A stretch of 64,000 nt of DNA from Cinchona pubescens (Eukaryota; Streptophyta; Magnoliopsida; Gentianales; Rubiaceae), in the NCBI GenBank assembly GCA_025175665.1, contig JANKKI010000123.1:3162001-3226000 (forward strand). The letters are read 5' to 3'. Positions 10,578 to 21,939 of this stretch are shown one piece after another. Every line of letters begins with the position of its first letter. Within the stretch, counting starts at the first letter, position 1. The translations under genes and the position numbers were made by a program. The notes beneath the pieces were generated by a model that was given only the letters and a program-made list of their open reading frames with translations, did not search any database and was not told where the DNA came from.

Positions 10578-11947
10578 TGATAAATTCATAATTGTGCTAT
10601 ATTTTATATGTCATTTACCACGCTTTTATGTGTTGTAAGAAATATTTGAGTTATTATTCAACTTAATTTGGTTATTCTTAGTTTTTGTAGGGTTAAAGTG
10701 AAAAAGAGTGCTAAAAGATGAAAGAAAATGTTAAGGGCGAAACATGCATGAGTATGAAGTCATTTTGGATGCTATTTTGTATTTCAAGCATAACTTTCGA
10801 CTCCAAGCTCCAATTGAGATGATTTTAGATTATTTGGAAATCTATTGCAGAGTTCTACAACTTTCATGTTTTGTTTCAGTTTTCTAGGATTTTATACGCA
10901 TCTTGTTTAAAATTGCAATGTTTGAAAATGTGCACGGACGAGGAACGATTCTGACACAGTTTTGTAGATTGAGCATAACATTCTTATTTGTGCTCAAATA
11001 GAGGTGATTCATGATGTTTTGTTAAGATAAGACATAGAGATCTTTTATGTGTTGAGTGCTCCCAAATTCCAAAGTATCAAGGTCAAAATTGAAGCCGAAA
11101 GTGAAACCCAGTGCACATGCGCTGGGAATTTGTAGCGCATGTGTGGCAGGACTAGAAGACAAATTTCCAGCTCTGCCTAGGGCGCACATGCCCCCAAAAT
11201 AGGCAGCGCATGTGCACCTAAAACAGCAGTGTTGTGTATTTTTGGATTTTTGGTAGACTTCTTCGCTCAGTTGGACTCTTTTTCAACCAATTTCACATTC
11301 TTATCTTTAGATCTTGATTGTAATCCTAATACTCAATATAAATATACCAACTAGGGTGAGAAAAGAAGAGAACGCTTTTATTTTCACGTTTAGTTAGGGT
11401 TTTCAGCAGAGAAAATTCTTCTTTATTCTTTAATGGCACATTGTACCTAAACCCTTTATCTTGGTTGAGGGATTTGAAGCCATAGTCAATTCTACTATTT
11501 TGTGAGACTTTTTGTGCTTGAATTTATTCAATTTTATAGCAAGTATTGATTATTTTTCTGCAATTAATTTTATTATTTTCATTTTAACTTGTTATTGCTG
11601 CAGAATAATTAAGTTATGAGAATTAATCTATTGCTAGATTGTTTTAACTGTGTGTTCTTAATTCAATATGTGAAGCAACTAAGTTTGATAATTACTCGAT
11701 TAGTGTTATTGAATTTCGGGAAATTAATCAACTAATTGGCATAACCGAGTGTATTTATGTTTAATTAGACTAATTATTCTTGTTGATTTTAATGTTTCTG
11801 TTAGTTGATCTTTGGCGCGTGTTTGAATTAAATTAATAGTTAGAGTTAATTGGATCGCGTGTTGAAACTTAACCAACTTTAGATTACAAGGAAATAAGAA
11901 GTAACTTTGAATTGGAGTTCGGGTTAATTCTTCAATTAGTGCTTGAT
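10578..11947 (+). repeat. GA 3' LTR, truncated
   Basis: Homologous to 4992 to about 6340. It stops matching near 11947, after AATTAGTGCTTGATT, so about 250 bases including the end are lost. Compared with the left LTR many CpG sites read TG or CA, for example TCGCGTG versus CTGTGTG near 11647. That is expected if the copies were cytosine-methylated for a long time. Confidence 0.8.
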
Positions 11948-12479
11948 TCTTCAATTAACTTTGAGTTGGCTGAACTGGAAGAGAAAATAATAATTGCAGC
12001 CAAGTTAAATTGAAGAGAAGAAAAAGGAGAAGAAGAAATCATGGAAAAAAAAAAGGAAAAACGTGTAAGAAAAAAAAAGGAGAAAGAGAAGAGCGGCTAC
12101 ATTGGGAAAAAAAATAAGAAAATAGGGTTTTCCTGCTTGAGTGCTTAGGTAGGCAAGTGTTTGATTGTCTAATCCAAAGATGTTTTGGTTTCCAATCCTA
12201 TTCCCAATTAGATTTGGCTTCTAACCCTATTCCCACTTGTATCTGGTTTCCAATCCTATTCCCAATTGGATTTGGTTTCTTATCGTAATCCTAGTTGGAT
12301 TTGCAAATCTACCCTAACGCAAGTTGAATTAGGAAATGTACTAAATTTGGAAACTTTCTATAAGTTCTTGTAATTTCCATAATTGAGTTAGATTCTTTGT
12401 ATGGTTTGGATAACGTTCCATATTTTGAGCTTTGTTTCGTTGTCAAATTCACTTGGCAAAATGGGTCAAGTACTGACTT
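11948..12479. other. purine-rich spacer with a 29-bp tandem repeat
   Basis: Starts at the break of the GA LTR. 12000-12130 is strongly A/G-rich. It is followed by a tandem repeat at 12186-12301: four units of exactly 29 bp, each beginning TGG, the first three containing CTATTCCCA. It probably is the untranslated leader of the gag relic that follows. Confidence 0.65.
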
Positions 12480-13745
12480 GTATTGATGATAGAAGAAGAG
12501 GAATTCATTGGCCTTGATGATGAATTAGAAAGAGAATTGATAAAAACTAGAAAAGAGAAGAGGGTACAACAAGCATTCAAAAGAATCAATATGGAAAATC
12601 CCCAATAAAATCCTAGGATCTCTTGATTGAGAACATTGTCAATAGTCATGATGATGAGCAAATAGAAGGAATGGGAAATAATGGCTTGGGAGATAAATTC
12701 AATTGTGGGAGAGGACACAATGGCAATAGAGCTAATGCAAATGGTAGAACCCTTAGAGATCATGCAACACCAAACATTGAAAGGGCAAATTCTGGCATTG
12801 CACATATGCCCGTTTAAGCTAGTAATTTTAAAATCAAGCCTGCTCTTATGCAAATGTTGTAAACACATGTGATGTTTAGTGATGCCCCTAATGAGGATTA
12901 TCTTCCAATAAGCTACTCACATTTGTGAATTTGAGGAAGTATTAGACACTTTCAAATATAGTGGAATCCATCCTGATTGTATCCGTATGAGAGCATTCAC
13001 CTTCCCTTTACGGGATAGAGCAAAATGGTAGTTACAATTTTTTGAGAAAGGGACGTCTACAACATGGTATCAATTAGCTCAAGAGTTCTTGGTCAAATAT
13101 TTCCCCCCATCAAGAACACAAAGCTTAGAAACAAAATTACCACGTTTAAGCAAGCAATGGGTTAAGGCCTTAGTGAGGTATGGGAAAGGTTCAAAGAATT
13201 GTTGAGAAGGTGCCCACATCATGCTATTCTCCCTTGGCTTCAAATTCAAACATTTTATAACAGTTTGGCTCAAGAGACTAAATCAAATTTGGACGCCTCC
13301 ACAGGTGGTTCTTTATCTTTCAAAACACTAGAGAAAACTCAAAATTGCTTAATAGAATGGCATCTAATTATTGTTATCATGGACTAATTGCTCAAACCAG
13401 GATCCACAATAACCTGTATGTTGAGTTCAACAAGCCAATGCTCAACAAAGAGGCGTTTTGAATTGAACCCAAATGATACATTGCTTACTCAACAAGGCTT
13501 AATGATGAATATCATGGAATACTTGACCAAAGCCATTGAAAATTTTTGAAAAGAAAATGCAGTGAATGCAATCTCCTCAGTTCCTCAAGTACATTTTTCG
13601 TGTGATTTTTGTGACGGCAATCATTTAAATGTTCAATATAAAGTTTCCATGCGGTTAGATGAATAAATGAATTACATCTCAAATCAGTCATCATTTTCAG
13701 GAAATCCCTCCTGTGTTTATGGCAATACTTGCAACTCTTCGAGAA
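12480..13745 (+). pseudogene. Athila-like gag relic (no LTR of its own)
   Basis: Scattered frames read as a gypsy gag related to those of GB and GM. In order: GMGNNGLGDKFN, ANGRTLRDHATPNIE, FKIKPALMQML, EEVLDTFKYSGIHPDCIRM, FPLRDRAKW, GTSTTWYQLAQEFLVKYFP and ANAQQRGVLN. These match the N-terminal part and the retrotransposon gag core. Stops and frameshifts occur every 100-200 bases. The relic ends where the GB LTR begins, so either GB inserted into it or the two share that LTR after recombination. Confidence 0.8.
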
Positions 13746-15062
13746 TGATAACTCAAGTAAACTAAAGTTATTTTTCTCCTAAATTAAGGCATTTTGTTAT
13801 TCTTATCCCAATTTTTGACATTGAATTAAGTGTTTTAATTTAATTAGTTGCATTTACATTTCTTATTAATATTATGAATTTTTAATCAATTTAAGTTAAT
13901 TTGGTTACTTATTTAGTTAAGTGTGTGTGGTTTGGGGGTTAGGAATCATAAAATGGTAGTCAAGATTACCAAAGTTCAAGGGCCAAAGTGGAATTAATGA
14001 AGATCTGAAGACTTGAGCTGAAACATGCTCTATGTCGCGACATTGAAATAGAAATTCAATTAGTTGTTTTCAACTCGATGCCGCGACACCAAATTCCATG
14101 TCATGCAATAGAGGTGCGCTTGGCTTATGCTGATTTTTGGCTTGAAAATTTTTATTTTTTGACTTGTAAAGAACGTAACATATATATTAGGCAATAGTTA
14201 ATGATAGTACACATAGTAGGTAGTATACTGTGTAATTTTAGATTAGAGTAGAGTAGAATAGAGTAACTTGACTTTCAAGCTTTTAGTTTAATACAAGTTC
14301 TCCATTAATTTCTCTTTAGATCTTGTTTCTAATTCTTTGCAAGTTAGGTGCATATAATTTTTACTTGCTTTCTAGTTAAATTTCTTCAAATTTTAGTTGC
14401 TTCAATTTCAAGTTTTCTTAGAAGTAATTAGATGGTTCTTGATAATTTGGTGTTTTCTAGTCAAAATTTTCATTTATTTGCTTTAATTTCTAATAAATTT
14501 CTAGTGGAATTTCTATTATCAATCAAAAAATCCATAAACATTTAGTTTAAACTTAGTTTTACTTGCAAATTTCATTAACACTAAATTAGTAGAAAATGAA
14601 GTTTATTTGATTTTCATGCTTTTAATTTCTTTCCTTAGTCAATTTTGGATTACTTCTCTTTCAATTCTCGTTTAGTCTTAGTTAATCTAGTTGCTTTAGA
14701 AGTAATTTTACTTGCTTTCATTTACTTTCTTTTATTACTTTAGGTTAATTAGTCCCTCAATCTAGTAGTATGCTTACTTTAATTACTTGTTTTGGTTGAT
14801 AGATTAGTATAAATTAAGATTTTAATTGCATACTTCGATCATTGTTATGAGCAGAGTAAATTACATCCATCCTATTTTATTTGCCTAACTTTACAGAGAT
14901 TTATAAATCTCGGTACTTGCTAACAGGCAATCTTCTGTATCGGTAACGATCCCGCTCACCCTACACTACTGTCTAGCATTGTATGCTTGTGGGTGCGAGG
15001 GTAGAAGTTAGGAGTTAGCATAGTTGTTATTACTTGTTGATTTGAAATTTTTATTCTACCCA
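13746..15062 (+). repeat. GB 5' LTR
   Basis: Opens TGATAACTC and ends about CTACCCA. The first bases form a small dyad (ATAACT at 13748-13753, AGTTAT at 13766-13771), also seen at the start of three other gypsy LTRs in the window. No matching second copy was found. Confidence 0.7.
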
Positions 15063-15080
15063 AGCTGGGGAATAAGTTTT

Positions 15081-15098
15081 TGGAGACGTTGTCGGGGA
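15081..15098 (+). promoter_or_regulatory. GB primer-binding site (tRNA-Asp type)
   Basis: TGGAGACGTTGTCGGGGA matches TGGCGCCGTTGCCGGGGA at all but three positions. Its position after the LTR sets the element's strand. Confidence 0.75.
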
Positions 15099-15302
15099 TT
15101 GTCCTTGATTTTTTGCAATATTAAGCACTTTACGGGTCATATAGATTAGCACTTTTTATTATTTGAGTTGTTAATTTTAGTCTTTCTTTAGTAAGTGTTA
15201 CTTGTTTATGTTGATGATTTTTGTTGGTTAAGTGAATTGGCAAATGAGATTAATTGTTTGAATTGTCTTTTCTAGTGCACGGCAAGAAGAGATAAAGGGG
15301 TT

Positions 15303-16330
15303 TTGATTTGCTTGGACTATGAAAAAGAGAAGGAACTAAAGGAAATCCGAAAGCACAAAAGAGTTCAACCAGAGTTAGAGAGAATTGAAATGGCTAATCT
15401 TAATCAAAATCAAAGGAATGAGAACAATGTGAATGAAGAACAAGAGGAAGTCATGGGAAATAACAGAATTTGCGGCTTTGGTAATGGAAATGGTATAAAT
15501 ATGAATGGCCATCGCTTGAGAGAATATACGATGCCAAACACTGACAAGGCCAATTCAAATATTGCACGCAAGCCTTTGCAAGCAAAATAAATTTGAGATA
15601 AAGCCTACCTTGAATAAAATTTTGCAAACACATACCATGTTCGGGGATAGTCCTAATAATGACCTATATACATATATAATGAACTTTTAAAGAAGTATTG
15701 AACACATTTAAATTCAATGAAATCTATCCAAATTGTGTACGTATGTGAGTCTTCCCTTTTTCATTGAGAGTTGGAGTAAAGGCATGGCTAAAATCATATT
15801 CTCAAGGCACATTCACTACTTGGAACCAATTGACACGAGTTCCTAGCGATGCATTTTCCTCCTTGGAGGACCGCCAAACTTCGTAATGAGATAACTTCTT
15901 TCAAATAAGATTATGCTGAAAGTTTGAGAGAGACTTGGGAACGCTTCTATGATTAATGAGTTGTTAAGAAAATATACCCATCATGCCCACTTTGGTTACA
16001 AATCCAAAATTTCTATAATGGGTTGGCACAAGAAACGAAGTCTATTGCTGATGCATCTACTGATGGCTCAATTTTTGTCAAAACACTGGAAGAACCTCAA
16101 GAGTTTCTTAATAGAGTGGCCTCAAATTATTACTATCATGGTCCAATGACTCAACTGGTTGTTCAACAATAAGTAAATCAAGCCAATGCCCGACAAGGTG
16201 GTGTGCTAAATTTGAATTTAAATTATGCGCTTCTTGCTCAAGCAGGCATGTTTAAGAATGTTATGAATAATTTTACAAGGCCTTTGGAGAATTTTGGGTG
16301 ACCAAATACCGTGAATATCATTGGCTCTTT
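15303..16330 (+). pseudogene. GB gag core (broken)
   Basis: The N-terminal frame (15303-15590) includes EEVMGNNRICGFGNGNG, HRLREYTMPNTDKANSNIAR and then the core in shifted frames: EVLNTFKFNEIYPNCVRM, VKAWLKSYSQGTFTTWNQL and further fragments to 16150. This is the capsid-like retrotransposon gag, and it corresponds segment by segment to the GM gag on the other strand at 55520-56996. There are at least six frameshifts or stops. Confidence 0.8.
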
Positions 16331-17419
16331 ATTTCAATCAAAACTTGTTTGTGACTTTTTTAGAGATGGGCACTCTAATAGACAGTGTGAGGATCCTTTT
16401 GGTATAAGTGAGCAAATCAACTATGTATCTAATCAACCTTCATCCGCAAGAAATCTCTCATGAAGCTTTTGGAAGTACTCGCAGCCGTTCATGGAGAACC
16501 CATCAAAACTTGTCTTGAAGCAACCCAAACAACCAACAAAATCTTTCATACCAACACAATCCCCAACATAAAAACTTTCAAAATCAAGCCCCAACTTCTT
16601 CTCCTAGACCTTATCAACCTTCTCACCAAGGAAACTTCTAATCCGACTACTTTGAATCTCCATCTAACCCTTCATTTCAACATCAACAACCAAGACCTCT
16701 ATACCAACCTTCCAAATTTTCTCAACCCATTTATAATGATCAATTTGTTCAAATGGATAATGCATTTGAGAATAGTTAGACAAGGGAGGAGCTGTCTTTG
16801 AAAAGGGAATTGGAAAGAGAAGGAGGGAAAGAAAAGAACAAAGGAGAGACTGTGAAAATTTGAGAACCATGACAAGGAATTCCAAAGTTCAATTGGGGTA
16901 ATTGGCTAGGCAACGCAATGAGAGGCCTATAGGGGCACTTCCTAGCGATACAATTCTGAAAAATCTAAACGAGCAATGCAATGGTATATCCTTAATGAGT
17001 GGAAAAAAGTTGGTTGTGCTTAATGATAAGAAAAAAGTTTGACAAAAATGATGAGAAGCGAAAATCCAAGATGATCGAGAAAAAGATGGAAGTTGTTTGT
17101 GATGATGAAAAGAAGGAAAAAGAGGCTGAAATCAAGGTTTCAACGAATAAGCAAATAGAAGAACCGTTGAATTGGATTCCTCAGTTAAAGTGTCTTTTCA
17201 TCAAAGGTTTATTGATCCTAGAAAGGAGAAAGGAGAAAAACAATTCAAGCAATTCCTCGATATGTTTAGAAAGCTTAATGTTAACATTCCCTTGGTTGAT
17301 GTTCTTTCCCAGATGCCCAATTATGCTTGTTCTACGAAAGATCTTTTGGCTAGAAAGTGAAAATGGGATGATGATGACAAATTATGCCTTTATGCTAAAT
17401 GTAGTGCCATTTTTCTACT
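16331..17419 (+). pseudogene. GB gag zinc-knuckle and C-terminal linker
   Basis: Starts with a zinc-knuckle-like box, CDFFRDGHSNRQCEDPFG, in which the second Cys of the usual C-x2-C is lost. A Pro/Gln/Asn-rich stretch follows (PYQPSHQGNF, FQHQQPRPLYQPS), then a charged region (16999-17160, many Lys/Glu). The next box, LKVSFHQRFIDPRKEKGEKQ, is the lead into the protease. The order is typical of Athila gag. Stops separate the parts. Confidence 0.7.
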
Positions 17420-17874
17420 GAGATTACCCCCTATACTCAACGATCCTGCTATTATCTCCATACCGACAAAGTGAACATAAGTGATGAAACATTGCATCAT
17501 CTACTTTGTGATTTGGGAGCGATTATTAATGTTATGCCGAAGGCCATTTATAATAAATTGGGAATCACAACTACAGAGCCAACCAAAATCACTTTCCAAT
17601 TGGTGGATTTATCCGAGGGAAAATCATATGGCTCGTTAGATGACGTGCTCGTTCAAGTGAATAAATTGGTTTTCTAGGTTGATTTTAGGTGTTGGATACT
17701 GGAGAAGAAAGTGAAATTTTGTTGATTTTTGTGAGGCCTTTCTTGTCAACTGTGCATGCATTGATCGATGTTAGCAAAGGGAAGTTGGTTCTACAAGTTG
17801 AAAATTACTTGGTTGAATTTGATGTTTTTGATTATAATGATAATGTCCCAATTTTTGACAAAAAATTGTGCTAA
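17420..17874 (+). pseudogene. GB aspartic protease (retropepsin-like)
   Basis: The frame at 17471-17677 contains LLCDLGAIINVMP, which corresponds to the CDLGASINLMP active-site box of Athila-type proteases. The catalytic Asp is kept but the Ser two residues after the Gly-Ala step reads Ile. ITFQLVDLSEGKSYG and DDVLVQVNKLVF follow. A shift at about 17678 moves the C-terminal part (FVRPFLSTVHALIDVSKGKL) to the frame at 17689-17874. It would process Gag-Pol in a living element. It is broken here. Confidence 0.8.
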
Positions 17875-18585
17875 TCATTCTCTTTATTCTCTTGTTGATA
17901 GGTCAATTGAAGAATCTTTCATGGTCGATGATGAAAAATCACTTGAAGAGGTGGTTGCAGCAAAGGAAGATGGTCAAGAATTGAGTTGAAGGAAAACCCA
18001 CCCGATGATGCATGTTATGTGATGAAGGATCAAGAGGCTTGTGCAAAGGATCAAAAAAATTTTGATGGTAAAAAGTTGAAAAGTCGTAAAAAGAAGAGCA
18101 TATGGCTCGCAAAGCAAATAGATGTGATAATTGGTGCACTAGTTTTGGTAAAATCTTGGAAAAAAGGACTTGTTTAAGTGAAGACAAGAATCAAGAATTA
18201 ATAGTAGAAAAAATTGTGTCAAGCTTTCCCTGTGGGAACCAAAAGCAAAGGGTGGTGGACTACCTTAAAAGGCTTGAAATGATCACCATTGCTATAGTCA
18301 AGGTAGTGACTATAAAAGAGCTCTTCTTAGGTAACAACTCAAGCTTTGCATTCTTTATTTTCCTTGTTTTTAGTGTCATTTTGTATTTAGTTTTACTTCG
18401 ATGTGATTTGGTTTGTTTAGGGTTAGAGTTGGTTTTGAAAAGTTTTCTTTTAATTTCAATAATTTGTTCTAAGAAATGATTTTCTTATTGCAATTAGTCT
18501 TCTAAACTTGTACTTTTAATGTGTGTAGGTGGTGGATGGACTTGAAGAGAAGTGGTGAAGAAGAAGGAAAAATTTTCTGAGTGTT
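17875..18585 (+). other. GB degenerate tail
   Basis: Lys/Glu-rich frames of no clear domain (17875-18177) follow the protease, then TCAAGGTAGTGACTATAAAA and a TTCTTAGGTAACAACTC stretch (18297-18345) comparable to the post-coding motif of GA. RT and integrase are absent, so an internal deletion lies near 17900-18200. Confidence 0.5.
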
Positions 18586-18765
18586 GTAAATGCTATGTAT
18601 AACTAGATATCTAGCACTAATTCTGCCTCTAAGAAAAATGGAACTATACTTATCAACATCATCTTTTTTATGTATAAATGTGTCACTCAGCCATCACTTC
18701 AAGGTAAACTTAAACTTCACTTAGAATAGAACTAGTTGATATCTAGGGGTAATTCATGTTAACAA
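18586..18765 (+). repeat. 180-bp dispersed repeat R, forward copy
   Basis: Matches the reverse complement of 1-180 over the full length with scattered differences. It starts at GTAAATGCTATG, directly after the GB tail. The following 470 bases (to about 19235) hold nothing I can name. Confidence 0.8.
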
Positions 18766-19235
18766 TTCATCGTAGGGGCCTAATTTAGGACTTATTTAAT
18801 GTAAACAGTCAGTGCAAAGATTCTTTTGTACATGAGCTAATTTAGATCTTCATTAGCTCATATAGTTTAGAGCAAATGTGTTAAGTATTTCATCTAGTAG
18901 TATATATAAAATATTTACTTTTTAGTTTAAACAGTCCATGTAGCTAAACAGTAAACTAGGAAAGGCTAACTTGGGACTTTATAGATTAAGTAGTTCCTGG
19001 GGCCAATTTTTGTTCTAGTCTGATTTGTCTGTAGTAAAGAACTCCTGCATTGGGAATTCCTTTCACCAACCTTTCCTTGGGAAATCCTGCAGGAACTTAC
19101 CTTAGCATTTATAAACAGCATCTTCTCTAAGTGCTTGCATATTTTTAGCATTTTAGCAACTTTTTGGTTGTCCAAATAAAGTTGATAAGTATTAGCATGT
19201 GAGAATTTGGTTCTCATAATGATATTATAATTGGT

Positions 19236-20566
19236 TGTGGTAAATAGGGATAAGGAATAGGATAAGCTCAAAATATGGGCTGGCACTTGTGTAGTTGCTT
19301 ATGCTACTTGTGCAACTTTCCTCCTTACACTATTACAAGATTCAAATATCGGGAGGCAATTTGTTCCAGATGACAGAGAATATGAAAGGCATGTTTTGTT
19401 AAAGCGGCTGACAAATATTAGAGATGAAGATTGATGTGAACAATTACGCAAGGAAAAAGTGGCATTTGCTATCTTGTCTATATCCGTAGACAAAGAATCA
19501 TGGATCTTCTTAGTGACAGTGTACACAATAGAGTAGAAGAGAGAGTTGCCATGTTTCTTGATACACTTGCATTTGACTTTCGAAATTGAACAATGAAATT
19601 TTACTTTAGACATTTGAATAAGACAAAGAGTTAGCATTTTCATCAACTTCTCAGGGCCATCATTTCCTTGGAGGATACTTTCTTAAGGCAACCAAATGAT
19701 AAAGAATGTCCACTAGAGATAAGGAATAATCCTAACAATTGGCCTTATTTCAAGGTAAGGTATAGAATTTTCAAATAACATTTTGAAATAATATTGTGTA
19801 CTTATTTGGTTGAATATTTTCATAGGATTGTGTACGAGCAATTGATAGGTCACGTTTTTTATTTAAAGTAACAAATCACGAGGTACAACAATACCAGGAG
19901 AGAAAATGGTATCCGATGCAAAATATTGTAGCTGTTTGTACCTTTGATATGAAATTTACCTACATTATTCCTAGTTAGGAAAGATCAACATTGGATTTTA
20001 TGATTTCAATGAATGATGTATCTATAGAGACAGATCGGCTCACTATTCCACGAGGTAATTTTTTGTAATACTATAAAAGATTTTCTTTTATTTTGAAATA
20101 TTGAAAGGATTATTTTATTTTGCACAGGTAAATATTGCTTAGTTATTATTTAAAAGTTGGGTTACTCATGCCTTACAAAAATACTCTTTACCACTTAAAT
20201 GAGTATAGCAATTGTCAACCCAAAACACCTGAAGAGACTTTTAGCTTACATCATGCTTCCTTGCGAAATACAATTGCGAGATCATTTGGCATATTGTAAA
20301 ACTGATTTGAGATTTTAGGAAGTGGATTAGAGCCATATTCTAATGTGGATACTTAAGTAGACAATGTGGTGGCTTGTTGTATATTACATAGTTACCTTAT
20401 GGGTGTTGACTCATTTGAGGATCTCGTGGAGGTTGTTTATCTTGAAGTCTTACGCCAGTCAATAGACCATGATTCATCAAAGTTAAGATTAGTGGATGAA
20501 TATAGTGAGGGACAACTCACTGGGAAAAAAATTAGTAGTGATGTAGAGAGACTATATTCATACTAG
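19236..20566 (+). pseudogene. PIF/Harbinger transposase relic with introns
   Basis: Broken frames match plant Harbinger-type nucleases (DDE superfamily 4). Exon-like part 1 (about 19236-19754) has NIGRQFVPDDREYERHVLL, HNRVEERVAMFLDTLAFD and HFHQLLRAIISLEDTFL. A possible intron (GTAAGG...CATAG, 19755-19825) is followed by DCVRAIDRSRF, where the first catalytic Asp is kept, then NIVAVCTFDMKFTYIIP. A second possible intron (about 20055-20127) precedes decayed text ending in HHASLRNTIARSFGIL and VVACCILHSYLMGVDSFEDL. The catalytic Glu of the usual ERxFG box reads Ala. Stops and shifts are frequent. It would have moved its element between TAA/TTA target sites. Confidence 0.8.
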
Positions 20567-21403
20567 TAGACCTCGATCAAACGATTCTTAGGTTTATAAT
20601 AATATTAGACATACTATTTACCTTTTTTTTTTATCTGTTTGGTTGTTTATACATTGCAAATGCTTGTACTCGGATGTCTTGTTATTCTAGGTTCATGATT
20701 TGTGTTTTATATTTGATTTTGGTAATAGAAAATGTGCTTTTGATTATAAATTTAATTTTTGTAATATTGGTTAGGGGAAAGAATTGAAAAGTAAAATAGT
20801 TTGCATCCTAACTTTTTTGAGGAAAGTAAGGAAATTTTATAAATTAATGTATTTTAGGCACTCATGCATCAATTATATTTATTGATGTGTTACTTTAGCT
20901 GGATGTGAGCCAATGCTAAAAATTACATATTTTGGTTTGTTAGTGGAATACTTTTAGGTACTAGTTATTGATTATACGATCTGCTTAGTGTTTTTTTCAT
21001 GCAACTTGGTCCATGGAATAGGTAACATGATTAATGAGGTACACAAATGTTACAACTAAATAAGGAAGGTCTTTCATGAATGGGTATCAATAGAGCTGAT
21101 TGACACAGTTCATCAATACCTGAATATCCTGATTTTTGTCTTTACAACTAAGAATAAAGAGTTATATTTATTTGAAGTTTTGCATTTGGTCATATTCTAA
21201 TTTAATGTCATGGTATTAAAGTAAGTTAATGGTTATTCTCCTAATTAATTTCATAATTGAAAGTGTTTTAGTACAAATATATCATTCTAGATAAATTTTT
21301 GTTTAATATTTTTCATTTTATAAGTCAACTAAAATAATATAATTTGGTTAGGTTAGTGCTCTTGGCATAAATAAAAGGGGCAAGCATATCAGTTTGAAGT
21401 AGG
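20567..21403. other. unassigned AT-rich DNA
   Basis: Downstream of the Harbinger relic. I see no coding domain, tandem repeat or convincing terminal inverted repeat. It may be the 3' non-coding part of that transposon. Confidence 0.45.
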
Positions 21404-21845
21404 CTAGAAGATATTGAAACATGCATTAGGTTTCAACTTGCGGTTGTCAAACCCTAATCTACAAGCAAAGAAAAGAATCCTTTCTTTGTCTACCATATTT
21501 TCTAACAAAGCAAGGATTTTTGTTTTGAACTGTTCCCTCATCAACAGCTTTATTCTTCCAATTACAGGATTGTTATTTATCCCCTGTATGTTCCACACTA
21601 GAATACAATCCATATTAATTAGAACGGGAGGAAGACAGTGGGCAGCCTAGTTCTCATAATTCGAGGCATGTTGTAGATTCTTTTCCTTCTACCTTTTTCT
21701 TTGGTGTGGACTTGTTTCCCAGTTGCAAGCCAAATGTCTTTAATTCCTATAGAGATAGAGCTGCTTCAGCTCGTGGGGAGTCATCGTAAGAAAAGTAGCC
21801 TAATTTGGTTACAATTCAAAATGAAGTAATCGAGAAAGCTTTGCT
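21404..21845 (-). pseudogene. LN2: LINE fragment, ORF1 end and ORF2 endonuclease start
   Basis: On the minus strand a frame from 21613 to 21404 reads LVWNIQGINNNPVIGRIKLL and then KTKILALLENMVDKERILFF, the first two boxes of a LINE endonuclease. The Glu of the usual LLEPM box is kept. Just upstream (21620-21845) a frame reads ELKTFGLQLGNKSTPKKKVE, which looks like the ORF1 C-terminus. The ORF1-ORF2 junction is thus preserved, while the rest of the LINE is gone. A further scrap beyond the MITE-like insert, near 22140-22260, could be more ORF1. Confidence 0.75.
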
Positions 21846-21939
21846 TGATATGAGTATCAAATTAAAATATTTTAGAAACTCATTTTAATAGATTATGATT
21901 TTTAATTTGTTAATTTTTTAAATAAAAAAGAATAAAAGA

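Larger units (their letters stand above)
4992..11947 (+). mobile_element. GA: non-autonomous gypsy-like LTR retrotransposon
   Basis: Two long direct repeats (4992-6610 and 10578-11947) begin alike: TGCTGAATTCATAATTGTGC and TGATAAATTCATAATTGTGC. They flank about 4 kb of internal DNA. A tRNA-Asp-type primer site follows the left repeat and a purine-rich tract (GCTAAGTGTGGGATAA, about 10560-10575) precedes the right one, so the element is on the plus strand. The interior has a gag-like remnant and two unrecognised frames but no protease, RT or integrase, which fits a TR-GAG/LARD-like derivative. The right LTR lacks its last ~250 bp, and the element may carry a later LTR-like insertion at 7966-8582. 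Confidence 0.8.
13746..18480 (+). mobile_element. GB: Athila-like gypsy element, 5' half
   Basis: A plus-strand element with 5' LTR (13746-15062), primer site (15081-15098), gag (15303-17420) and protease (about 17420-17874). A post-coding tail to about 18480 follows. RT, RNase H and integrase are missing between the protease and the tail, and no right LTR is seen. The element therefore carries a large internal and 3' deletion. Confidence 0.8.

Noticed and set aside
12449..12868. Minus-strand frame of 139 codons with hydrophobic runs
   Set aside because: It is antisense to the gag relic, whose wording on the plus strand is recognisable.
18966..19286. Minus-strand frame of 106 codons before the Harbinger relic
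   Set aside because: No domain, and it overlaps the start of the plus-strand transposase text.
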